53,473 nt of DNA from Desulfohalobiaceae bacterium (lineage in GTDB: Bacteria; Desulfobacterota; Desulfovibrionia; Desulfovibrionales; Desulfothermaceae), in the NCBI GenBank assembly GCA_021737085.1, contig JAIPEP010000002.1:1-53473 (forward strand), written 5' to 3'. The notes under the pieces were generated by a model. It had not been told where the DNA came from. It did not search any database and saw only the letters and a program-made list of their open reading frames with translations. This document shows positions 7,406-15,173 of this stretch, piece after piece; the first letter of the stretch is position 1; every line of letters starts with the position of its first letter. The position numbers were made by a program, and so were the translations under genes.

Positions 7406-9565
7406 CTAAGTGCGGTCGCCCTGTTCCTTTAGCCGGGGCTGATATTTGATAGCCACCAGGGTGATATCGTCCTCTTGCGCGGCCCCCCCGCAGAATGCCC
7501 GCAGGGAGTCCACGATTCTCCGGCAGATTTCTTCCGTGGTTTGGTTCGCGTTCTCGGTCAGTATTTTTTGGAGGCGCTCGTTTCCGAACATTTCGCGGGA
7601 ATTGTTGCGCGCTTCGCGGATCCCGTCCGTGCCGATAAGGAGTATATCTCCTGCCTCCATAACCAGGGTCCTTTGCTTCTCGTGGACTGCTTGGTTGGTT
7701 ATGCCCAGGGGCATCCCGGAGCTTTGGACCTCCTCCACTCCTCCGGTGGTCGCCCTGTAGCACAGGGCCGGCTCGTGCCCGGCAGAAATCCAGTTCAGGG
7801 AATGGGTCTCGGGATCGAGGACTGCGTAGAAGAGGGTCAAGAACTGGTCGTCGCGCGAGTCGTGGACCAGATGGCTGTTTAGAATCCGGAGCAGATCCTG
7901 GAGATTCCCCCTGTATTGAAGTGCGTGGGAGCGGATTACACCGCGGGCGGAGGCCATGAGGAAAGCGGCTCCCAGACCGTGGCCACTTACGTCCCCCACT
8001 GCGATGGCTAGCTTCTTCTTTTCCGGGGATTCCATTTCGATGAAATCGTAGTAATCTCCACCAGTCTCATCGGAATAGATACTTGTTCCGCAGATATCGA
8101 AATCCTGCATCTTTGGGGCTTGATAGGGGAGAAGATAGTACTGGGCCTTCCTGGCTATTTCCAGGGCTTGGCTCATTCGCTTGTGTTCCTCCAGCTTGGG
8201 CCCGATGTCGTTGAAAATCTCCCCCAGTTCCTGCAGCTCATCTCCTGAGTCGAGCTCGATCTTTGTCTGAAAGTCCCCCTGGGCCAATCTTCTTGCCGCA
8301 TTGGCGAGGTGCAGGACAGGCCGGGTAATGGAACGTGCGCTTCCCAGGGCCAAAATCACGGAGAGCCCGATCGCTCCGAGAAGGATGAACCCGGAGAGGA
8401 GGACCCATTTCCTGGTCTCCTGCTGAATCGTTTGTTTTTCTGTTAGCGCCTTGGCCACTATTTTTTCGTAGGGGAGCAGAATCAGGGGAAATGGCTCTCC
8501 CTGTTTGTGGCCCCCGTGAGCCAGCAGGATTTCCTTGCCGCGATAGCGGATTTTGTGCACCCCGGAATCTCCCGAGGCTATGCTCTGGCGCACCCGGGGC
8601 ATGGCCTCTAGGTCGAGGTCAGCCAGAGGCGAGCGTTTACTTAGGGCCTCCTTGTCCATCATCGCGGATTTGGGAGGAGATTCGTGGGCCAGGACCTTGA
8701 GCCTGTCCCGAGACACCCCGTCCTGCTGGTACAGAACGAGCATGGCGATTACATCCCCTCCCCACATTGTGGTGAATCGCAGATCCCTGAAAGCGCGTTC
8801 GTAGGGAACGCATATGGCGGTGGCACCGGCGAAACTCCCTTCCGGATGATACACGGGCATGGCTACCACCTGGTTCACGGCTCCTGTGGCTGGTTCCTTG
8901 CTCACGACGCGAACCATGGAACGGTCCTGTTTGACTTTTTTATACCAGGGCTGATTTCGGGGATCATAGTCGGAAGGAAAGCGCGCATGTCCGGGATAGG
9001 TGCTTTGTATTCCCGATTCCAGCACAGTATGCTGCCAGAGGATATGTTCCGGATTCAGCCTGTAGATGAAGCGATAATTCCCGCTCAACCTGGAGAGCCT
9101 TGCCAGATCCCTGGCTGCCTCCTCCCGCTCCGTGCCCGGGGGCAGGTACAGGACCTGATGGCTGTAGTTCACCCAGATGGGGCTGCGATCCATTCTTCTC
9201 ATCTGCCGCATGTGTTTGTAGTCGAGGCTCAGTCCTGGCAGAGGGGTGGCACCTTTACGAAAGGATTGGGGGAAGTGGATCTTTGGCGATTCAGGAGGCT
9301 CACTGGACAGAAGACGCTCCACTTCCCGCTTCTGCAGGCGGAGGGCACGTTCATGGGTCATCTTGTCCCGCTGCAGAATGGCGCTGTAGTCCTGCACAAT
9401 TTTGTTCAGAAGCGCCCGTTCCTTGCGTAGCAGCATTTTGCTGGTGTGTTCCGCCGTACTTGTCCCGAATTTGGTCATGGAGGAGTGCTGGAAGTAGGTC
9501 ACGGTGACCAGAGGCAGTATGACCAGGATAATACCTAGAAGGGAAAACTTGCTTCGTATCTTCAT
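7406..9565 (-). CDS. membrane sensor with Cache-like, HAMP and SpoIIE/PP2C phosphatase domains
   Basis: A 719-residue signalling protein. A first membrane helix (residues 8-25) and a second (388-409) enclose a large outer sensor region that contains the Cache signature FPSDYDPRNQPWYKK near 197-210. A HAMP domain follows (about 410-465), then a SpoIIE/PP2C-type serine phosphatase (about 475-708) with the metal-binding aspartates in TGGDYYDF (504, 507), VGDVSGHG (525), GTDGIREA (647) and QEDDITLVA (699/700). It resembles RsbU/RsbP-type regulators that dephosphorylate anti-sigma-factor antagonists. It lies 33 bp downstream of the BCCT gene, so osmotic or solute sensing is a reasonable inference. 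No anti-sigma partner is encoded here. Confidence 0.9.
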   Translation of the reverse strand: MKIRSKFSLLGIILVILPLVTVTYFQHSSMTKFGTSTAEHTSKMLLRKERALLNKIVQDYSAILQRDKMTHERALRLQKREVERLLSSEPPESPKIHFPQSFRKGATPLPGLSLDYKHMRQMRRMDRSPIWVNYSHQVLYLPPGTEREEAARDLARLSRLSGNYRFIYRLNPEHILWQHTVLESGIQSTYPGHARFPSDYDPRNQPWYKKVKQDRSMVRVVSKEPATGAVNQVVAMPVYHPEGSFAGATAICVPYERAFRDLRFTTMWGGDVIAMLVLYQQDGVSRDRLKVLAHESPPKSAMMDKEALSKRSPLADLDLEAMPRVRQSIASGDSGVHKIRYRGKEILLAHGGHKQGEPFPLILLPYEKIVAKALTEKQTIQQETRKWVLLSGFILLGAIGLSVILALGSARSITRPVLHLANAARRLAQGDFQTKIELDSGDELQELGEIFNDIGPKLEEHKRMSQALEIARKAQYYLLPYQAPKMQDFDICGTSIYSDETGGDYYDFIEMESPEKKKLAIAVGDVSGHGLGAAFLMASARGVIRSHALQYRGNLQDLLRILNSHLVHDSRDDQFLTLFYAVLDPETHSLNWISAGHEPALCYRATTGGVEEVQSSGMPLGITNQAVHEKQRTLVMEAGDILLIGTDGIREARNNSREMFGNERLQKILTENANQTTEEICRRIVDSLRAFCGGAAQEDDITLVAIKYQPRLKEQGDRT

Positions 9566-9598
9566 TTCTGTTTACTCGAGAGAGGCCTATACTACGGT

Positions 9599-11131
9599 TT
9601 ACTCCCTCTTTGTGTCTGTCCCTTGTAAATAGGGATTGCTGAAGCCCTGTCGGAATTCGTAACCAAGACCTTTGTTCAGACTTCGGCACATAAAAAGCAT
9701 AAGCACTGTGAAAGGAAGAGCGGCGGTGATGGCCATCTTCTGCAAAGCCTCCAGGCCGCCTGCATAAAGGAGAATAACAGATGTGCCGGATATGATCAGC
9801 CCCCAGGTAATCTTTTTGGAAGCTGGAGGAGAAAGCTTACCCCGGGTGGTCATCATGGAAAGGACAAATGTGGCGGAATCCGCGGAGGTAACGAAGAAGA
9901 CCCCAAGCAGGGCCACGGTGATTAGACTCAGCCCAATGCTCAAGGGGAAGAAGTCATAGAGATGGAAAAGACCCACCGAGATGTTCCCGGATACTGTTTG
10001 GGCGAGGTCCGCTTGCTGGGTGAACTCGACATGGAAAGCCGCTCCGCCGAAGACGCTGAACCAGAAAAAGGTGAGCAGGGTGGGTACAATAAGCGCTCCA
10101 GAGACGAACTCCCGAATGGTGCGCCCTCGGGAGATGCTAGCCACGAAGAGGCCCACAAAGGGTGACCAGGAAATCCACCAGGCCCAATAGAAAAGGGTCC
10201 AGGACTGGGTCCATTCATATCCCCGGAAGGGGTTGGTGGACAGGCTCATGTTGAATAGGGAGGAGAAATAGTCCGCGAGAGTATTGAGAAAGATGTCCAA
10301 AATGTAGGTGGTCGGCCCGGCGAGGAGCATGAAACAGAGCAGGGTGAGCGCAAGCACGATGTTTGTCTTGCTCAGCATCTGGATACCCTTGTCCAGGCCG
10401 CTTAGGCTGGAAATCAGGAACAAAACGGTGACCACGCAGATAATGATCACTGTTGCGGTAAAGGTGGCCTCAAAGGGAAAGACAGTGCTCAGGCCTGCGG
10501 TTATCTGCATAGCCCCAAGCCCTAGGGAGGTCACCACTCCGAAAACAGTGGCGAAGACAGCCAGGGCGTCGATGAGGTAACCCGCTACTCCATATATTCT
10601 CTCTCCGATGAGAGGATAGAAACAACTGGAGATTAGGGGTGGCATTCCGCGTCGGAAGGAGAAATAGGCAATGCACAGGCTCATGGTGATGTAGATCGCC
10701 CAGGGTTGAAGCCCCCAGTGGAAAAAACTGTATTTCATGGCGAACTTGGCGGCCATTCCGGACTGTTCAGTAATGTACTCCGGGGGGTTCAGGTAGTGGC
10801 TCATGGGCTCGGCCACCCCCCAAAAGATCATGCCGATACCCATGCCGGCGGCGAAAAGCATGCTGAACCAGCCAAAGTAGGAATACTGTGGCTTTTCCTG
10901 ATCTTTGCCCAGCTTGACCCCTCCGTATTTGCTAAGGGCCAGATACAGATTGAAGGCCAAGAAAATAAAGGCGGCTGCGAGATAGCCCCAGCCGAACATC
11001 TCCATGATTCTTTCCTGCAAATAGGTGGACAGGGCAAAGAGGCGGTCTGGGCTGATGATGCCGATAACCACAAAGAAGAGGACAATAAACAGGGCGATGA
11101 GGAAAACGATATTGTTTTTCAGAAGCTGCAT
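9599..11131 (-). CDS. BCCT family betaine/choline/carnitine transporter
   Basis: A 510-residue carrier with about twelve membrane helices. Family signatures are AAGMGIGMIFWGVAEPMSHY in helix 3 and WTLFYWAWWISWSPFVGLF followed by RTIREFVSG in helix 8 and the adjoining loop; the Trp cluster there forms the trimethylammonium binding box. These proteins take up glycine betaine or related osmoprotectants by Na+ or H+ symport, as expected for a salt-exposed organism. The C-terminal tail is short, so it lacks the long basic osmosensing tail of BetP. It follows the usp gene by 55 bp and precedes the phosphatase by 33 bp, giving a likely three-gene unit. Confidence 0.94.
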   Translation of the reverse strand: MQLLKNNIVFLIALFIVLFFVVIGIISPDRLFALSTYLQERIMEMFGWGYLAAAFIFLAFNLYLALSKYGGVKLGKDQEKPQYSYFGWFSMLFAAGMGIGMIFWGVAEPMSHYLNPPEYITEQSGMAAKFAMKYSFFHWGLQPWAIYITMSLCIAYFSFRRGMPPLISSCFYPLIGERIYGVAGYLIDALAVFATVFGVVTSLGLGAMQITAGLSTVFPFEATFTATVIIICVVTVLFLISSLSGLDKGIQMLSKTNIVLALTLLCFMLLAGPTTYILDIFLNTLADYFSSLFNMSLSTNPFRGYEWTQSWTLFYWAWWISWSPFVGLFVASISRGRTIREFVSGALIVPTLLTFFWFSVFGGAAFHVEFTQQADLAQTVSGNISVGLFHLYDFFPLSIGLSLITVALLGVFFVTSADSATFVLSMMTTRGKLSPPASKKITWGLIISGTSVILLYAGGLEALQKMAITAALPFTVLMLFMCRSLNKGLGYEFRQGFSNPYLQGTDTKRE

Positions 11132-11186
11132 GCGCGCAGTCCTTGGCTGGTTTTCGTCTGCCGGAAGTTCGGGCCAAAGCTAAGAT

Positions 11187-12005
11187 TTATGTAGAGGTTA
11201 CGTCGGTGACCACAAAAAGGGAACAGTTCGTTTTGTTGGGCAGGGTTTCGGCGATTGATCCCAGCATCTGTTCAAAGGGCCTGGTTTTGTTCGACTTGCC
11301 TACGATGATCAGATCCGCTTTTTTCCGTCTAGCTTCCCTCACAATGTGCCACCGGACGGATCCAGTCACTTCCAGTGTTTCCACCGAATTGAAGGCGTGA
11401 GAGCATTCCCGGGCAAGACGTTGCAGATTGGCAGTAGCCGCCTGCCGCCGGGATTCCTCGGTATAGGGGTCTGGGGCCCTGTCTCCCACATGGAGCAGAT
11501 AAAGGGTGTCTGCCTGGAAGTCCTTGTTTGTAAGATAGGGCATAACCGCGCTGTCCGTGTGCTGGAAGTCGGTTGCGTAAAGTACCCGGTTCAAGCTCGA
11601 GGTGGGCTCCAGGTAGTGTCTCCTTTGATAGATAAAGACCGGAAGGCTGCACATGCGAAGGATGTCCGCGTCTGGGCTTTGCAATAGAGTCTGCTTGATT
11701 ACGTTCTTTCTGCGCCAGTGCAGGCCCAGATAGTCTGCCTCGAGCTCGGTTGCAGCCTTGCACACCGCATCCGCGACGCGGCCGCTTTTGAAGTACATTT
11801 CCGTCTGCAACCCCAGATCACGTAAGCCGGTCGCAATAGTGCGAATGGATTCCTCGGCTTTTTTCTTTTTTGGGGAATCTTCCTGGGACATAATATGGAG
11901 CAAGAAGACTGTCTCCGTCCCGAAGTGCTTCATGCACCGGGCCATATGGTAGAGATTTTGTCGGGATTCTTTCAGGCTCAGGGGCAATACGGCCTTTTTC
12001 AGCAT
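11187..12005 (-). CDS. tandem-domain universal stress protein
   Basis: A 272-residue cytoplasmic protein of two Usp folds. The first (about 1-130) opens KKAVLPLSLKESRQNLYHM and the second (about 135-270) opens NRVLYATDFQHTDSAVMPY and ends in ADLIIVGKSNKTRPFEQMLG then SLFVVTDVTS. The nucleotide loop of the second half is close to, but not exactly, the G-X2-G-X9-GS ATP-binding consensus, so ATP binding is uncertain. It is the first gene of the usp-BCCT-phosphatase cluster, with GGAG upstream of the ATG. Usp domains beside solute carriers often have regulatory roles. Confidence 0.85.
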   Translation of the reverse strand: MLKKAVLPLSLKESRQNLYHMARCMKHFGTETVFLLHIMSQEDSPKKKKAEESIRTIATGLRDLGLQTEMYFKSGRVADAVCKAATELEADYLGLHWRRKNVIKQTLLQSPDADILRMCSLPVFIYQRRHYLEPTSSLNRVLYATDFQHTDSAVMPYLTNKDFQADTLYLLHVGDRAPDPYTEESRRQAATANLQRLARECSHAFNSVETLEVTGSVRWHIVREARRKKADLIIVGKSNKTRPFEQMLGSIAETLPNKTNCSLFVVTDVTST

Positions 12006-12310
12006 AATTAAGGGCTCCGGAATGCGGATTGGGCGTTGCCCTCGTCAGGCAAGGCACACGAGGTGGAGAATACATGAAATCGAGCTGGGACAAAAGAGAT
12101 CGTCGTTCCGGCGATAGGAGATAGGCTATAGGCGATGGAACGTGGAATCGGTGAGTCAGTATAGCAGTTACTCGGTTAGAGTCGGATTGTCTGCGATTCG
12201 ATCCGAGCCTTGCCAATACAGCACTTGTCGGATTATTATGCAGAGTCATTCGCTCGGCTTCTTTTTGGACAGGAACTAACGCGTGGGGCAAATATGTGGC
12301 GAGGACAACT
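12006..12310. other. divergent intergenic region
   Basis: About 305 bp between the usp start and a plus-strand hypothetical gene. It should contain both promoters but I cannot place a convincing -10/-35 pair. A short degenerate repetition of GATAGG/GGCGAT occurs at 12109-12135. No RNA gene or other coding region is seen. Confidence 0.4.
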
Positions 12311-12907
12311 ATGACTGCGATTCCGGAGAATGACTTCCTCTTGACGGCCATGCAGAGCCGTTTCTCCGAAGAGGATGCGGCGTGTCTTTGCAGCCTGGTA
12401 CGAACCTGTTTCCAGATGGTCCATCCCCGTTACCAGGATATCGATATGGCTGTGGAGGAAAAGGACGAGTGTCTTCTTACAGCCTTTCAGAAACGGATTG
12501 TTCTCCCGGCGCATTCCGGTCCAGGAGGCGGATGGAACGATCGTTCCTTAAGTCTTCAGGAGGAGGAATACTATACTATGCCCCCGGTAGTGTGGTATCT
12601 GATGCGGTATGCCGAGGATCAGGGCAGATTTTTGCCCGAGCAGGCCCTGGAAAAGGCTTTGCGCTCAGTGCTCGGTGAGGAGATGACAGAAACCGCTGCA
12701 TTGTTCCGGGAGGCCCGCAAGCATGCCCAGAAGGGCCAGATCGAGGCTGGACTTTTCGCCGCTTTGGCCCGGAATCTGGGTTTGGATCTTGATCTGCACG
12801 AAACCCTGGATCGTTACGTCCTTTTGGGGATAGCGAGCCCTTGCTCTAAGGGACAGGTGCATACAGGATTGGTGTGGTACGAGATCAATCCTTGTCTCTT
12901 CTGGTGA
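12311..12907 (+). CDS. conserved hypothetical protein
   Basis: A 198-residue soluble protein starting TAIPENDFLLTAMQSRFSEE after the initiator Met and ending GLVWYEINPCLFW. GAGGAC precedes the ATG at 12311; a reading from 12296 would lack this site. Recognisable pieces are EKDECLLTAFQKRIVLPAHS, a Gly-rich turn GPGGGWNDRS, and a helical C-terminal half. No membrane segment or signal peptide. I do not recognise a function. Its composition and codon use match the neighbouring chromosomal genes, so it is very probably real. It stands alone, divergent from usp. Confidence 0.7.
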   Translation: MTAIPENDFLLTAMQSRFSEEDAACLCSLVRTCFQMVHPRYQDIDMAVEEKDECLLTAFQKRIVLPAHSGPGGGWNDRSLSLQEEEYYTMPPVVWYLMRYAEDQGRFLPEQALEKALRSVLGEEMTETAALFREARKHAQKGQIEAGLFAALARNLGLDLDLHETLDRYVLLGIASPCSKGQVHTGLVWYEINPCLFW

Positions 12908-12948
12908 TAATTGGTGTCTTTTCTACGGGTACATGGTTTGCTTTCCAT

Positions 12949-13278
12949 ATAACCCTCATTCCCGGGCCGACCCGGGCACAACGAAGCATGAAAATGTCGC
13001 GAGCCGAACCGGGGGAGCGCTTCGCTGGGTTTCATATAGACCATGGCTTTGTAGTACTGTGCAGTAGGCTAAAGTAGGGTACCCATTTGCTTCAAAGGTT
13101 GCCTTAGAGAGAAACTATCTCCTTGTTGACTGGTGGCTTGAGGGTGGAGCCGCTCAAGTCTTGCTCCTCCAGGCATTTGATGTTTGGGATGAAACCTGCG
13201 CTTCAGCGTTCTCCCCGGCTCGGCTCGCTGAAAATGCTTCCAGCAATTTAGCATGTTATAGACATTTTCATACAAAAA
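12949..13278. repeat. MITE-like repeat, copy B (inverted relative to copy A)
   Basis: About 330 bp matching 4382-4747 when reverse complemented, at roughly 85 percent identity by eye, including both GCGAGCCG-type arms, the CTCCACCCTCAAGCCACC block and the AAAGCCATGGTCTATATGAA block. It lacks the 25-bp hairpin present in copy A. Together the two copies form an inverted pair about 8.2 kb apart around ppsA, phosphatase, BCCT, usp and the hypothetical gene. Confidence 0.75.
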
Positions 13279-13346
13279 GATCTTGCTGTTGCCTTCATCC
13301 CAGTGCATTGTAAGGGCCTAGGTCAGAACCACCCGAGACGTGATTC

Positions 13347-13973
13347 ATGAGGAAAGTTGTCTCTGCTCTGCTAATCTCCGCTGTGTTGGTGCTCGGTTTT
13401 AGCTTGGATCTTCGAGCAGAAAATCCTTGGGGAGTTACACTCTTCTACGGGCAACTAACAGAGAATCATTTCGAGGAGATTTTCTACACTCGTTCCCAGT
13501 TGGAGGAGCGTTTTATGCTCTCCGGCATGCTGCGGAGGGAATTGGGGTCAGTTCGGGAAGTGATCGACTGGGCCCCAAAGCGGTTGTTTGTGGACGTGGA
13601 AGGCGGGCTGGCGCACAAATGGGGGGATTGGAAAGGGATAGATCAGCGCTTTCAGGAGGCCGTGCTCTCGGCCAATCTGCGCTACGACCTGGGAACTAAT
13701 CTTTTGGGCCTGAGCGGCATCAGCTTCGGCAACGGGCTTTCCTATGCCACAAAGAAGCCGGAATACGAGAAAGAGATTACCCTGAACGACCAAACCTCCC
13801 GACTGCTCTATTATATGATGGTGGAAATGGCCTTTCATTTACCTTCTCTTTCCCATTGGGAGTTGGTCTTTCGTGTACACCACAGATCGGGATGTTACGG
13901 CTTGATCAACAACGTACGTGGCGGTTCGAATTATCTGGGCTTCGGGCTGCGCTACAATTTCGCATCTTTTTAG
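13347..13973 (+). CDS. outer-membrane beta-barrel protein, possibly PagL-like lipid A deacylase family
   Basis: A 208-residue exported protein. A Sec signal peptide (VVSALLISAVLVLGFSLDLR) ends near residue 24. The rest is rich in alternating strands, ends in a C-terminal Phe (GLRYNFASF) as outer-membrane barrels do, and contains ELVFRVHHRSGCYGLINN followed by RGGSNYLGFG. The His/Ser motif and position resemble the acyloxyacyl hydrolase (PagL) family that trims lipid A in the outer membrane, but the exact HxSN triad is not seen, so activity is uncertain. It lies 23 bp before the thioesterase gene and probably shares a transcript with it. Confidence 0.65.
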   Translation: MRKVVSALLISAVLVLGFSLDLRAENPWGVTLFYGQLTENHFEEIFYTRSQLEERFMLSGMLRRELGSVREVIDWAPKRLFVDVEGGLAHKWGDWKGIDQRFQEAVLSANLRYDLGTNLLGLSGISFGNGLSYATKKPEYEKEITLNDQTSRLLYYMMVEMAFHLPSLSHWELVFRVHHRSGCYGLINNVRGGSNYLGFGLRYNFASF

Positions 13974-13996
13974 ACCCTTCAGGAAGGTTCCTAGTC

Positions 13997-14458
13997 ATGG
14001 ATAAAATACCGCAGGAGCAGGCCGGATATCTGGCGGAGGCCTTTCGCTGCGAGTTTGTCTCTCTTTGCGGGATTTGGGTGGAGAAGATCCGCAGGGGGTA
14101 CCTGGAATCCAGGATGGAAGTCGCTAAGCGGCATCAGCAGCAGAACGGTGTGGTCCACGCTGGGGTCATATCCACTATGGCCGACCACAGCGCCGGCTAT
14201 GCCGCTTTCACAGTGATTCCGGAGGAATATGAAGTGCTCACTGTGGAATACAAGATCAACTTTTTCCGTCCGGCCCATGCAGACTCATTGCTGTGTCGCG
14301 CCAGGGTGCTCAAGGAGGGGGGGCGTATAATGGTTGGCGAGTCTGAAGTCTTCGCGGAGGCCGGTGCAGAGGAGGTGCTTGTTGCCAAGGCCACTGTGAC
14401 CCTGGCTGTCGTACACAAGGATAAAATGCCGCAAAAGGGTTCAGCTTCTCCGGAATAA
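13997..14458 (+). CDS. PaaI-family hotdog thioesterase
   Basis: A 153-residue cytoplasmic hotdog protein. I chose ATG 13997 (MDKIPQEQ) because AGGAAGG precedes it and longer readings would overlap the upstream gene in another frame. The motif NGVVHAGVISTMADHSAGYA is the HGG-X-ID type catalytic region, followed by the strands VLTVEYKINFFRPA and the C-terminal sheet. Such proteins hydrolyse acyl- or aryl-CoA thioesters; the substrate cannot be told. Distance to the outer-membrane protein gene is 23 bp. Confidence 0.85.
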   Translation: MDKIPQEQAGYLAEAFRCEFVSLCGIWVEKIRRGYLESRMEVAKRHQQQNGVVHAGVISTMADHSAGYAAFTVIPEEYEVLTVEYKINFFRPAHADSLLCRARVLKEGGRIMVGESEVFAEAGAEEVLVAKATVTLAVVHKDKMPQKGSASPE

Positions 14459-14553
14459 CGAAAAAAAAGGGGGAATCGGAACGCTGTTCAGGGAGGTTTA
14501 TAGGGTTGTAGGGGGTGCTGGTTTCGGAGTGGCTATGGGGGTTCCGGGCATGT

Positions 14554-14584
14554 TCCCCTGCTGATTACGCATAACAGGGGTTTT
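14554..14584 (+). terminator. possible intrinsic terminator after the thioesterase gene
   Basis: CCCCTG and CAGGGG form a stem over a 14-base loop followed by TTTT. The stem is short and the U tract weak. Confidence 0.45.
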
Positions 14585-14591
14585 GACTGTG

Positions 14592-14632
14592 ATCCCCCGG
14601 ATCTAGCCGAATAACGGCCTCGATCCGGGGGT
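14592..14632. repeat. strong inverted repeat between convergent genes
   Basis: ATCCCCCGGATC and GATCCGGGGGT pair perfectly over 11 bp around an 18-base loop, in the gap between the convergent thioesterase and HU genes. There is no U tract on either side, so it is either a factor-dependent terminator or an extragenic palindrome. Confidence 0.5.
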
Positions 14633-14641
14633 GGGGAGGGC

Positions 14642-14923
14642 CTAATTGAACTGGTCCTTGATGTTTTTGCTCGGAGTGAATTTTACGTCGTTCTTAGCAG
14701 GGATTTGTATCCTTTCGCCTGTGGAAGGGTTGCGTCCCTGCCTAGCCTTGCGCCGGGTGACAGCGAAATTGCCTAGTGGGGAAAGGGTGACTTTGTGACC
14801 CGAGCTAAGCTCCTTTTCGATGGAGTCCAGTAGAGTGTCGAGCACCATTTTGGTTTTGCTTTTGGTCATTTCCGCTTTTCTGGCTGCTTGGTTTACCAGA
14901 TCGTTTTTTGTCTTGCCAGCCAT
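14642..14923 (-). CDS. HU/IHF family DNA-binding protein
   Basis: A 93-residue histone-like protein. The helical N-terminus (KNDLVNQAARKAEMTKSKTK) is followed by the saddle VTLSPLGNFAVTRRKARQG, the arm motif GRNPSTGERIQIPAKNDVKF with the intercalating Pro, and the C-terminal FTPSKNIKDQFN. It binds and bends DNA as a dimer. GGGGA lies upstream of the ATG. It stands alone and convergent with the thioesterase gene. Whether it is HU or a subunit of IHF is not decided by sequence alone. Confidence 0.93.
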   Translation of the reverse strand: MAGKTKNDLVNQAARKAEMTKSKTKMVLDTLLDSIEKELSSGHKVTLSPLGNFAVTRRKARQGRNPSTGERIQIPAKNDVKFTPSKNIKDQFN

Positions 14924-15173
14924 ACACAGTTCCCCTTTTTTTGAGGTGTTTTTGATCAGGGCTAAACGTTTACGGGCGGAATGGAGGCGCTTACCTACGC
15001 CGCATTCTACAAATATATTACACTGAAAGGGGAAGATGCGTCAACGCCTACTCATAGAAATATAGGCTAATCTGTGCCCCCTGGCTTCCATTGCATCGGC
15101 TTGACTCGAATATCGCCGGGCATAGGCGCTTCACCCGGTTCCATATCCGCGAAAAAACGGATCACTTTGTCCT

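Noticed and set aside
14592-14632. The strong inverted repeat as an intrinsic terminator of the HU gene
   Set aside because: There is no run of T after the stem on either strand, so it is reported only as an inverted repeat.
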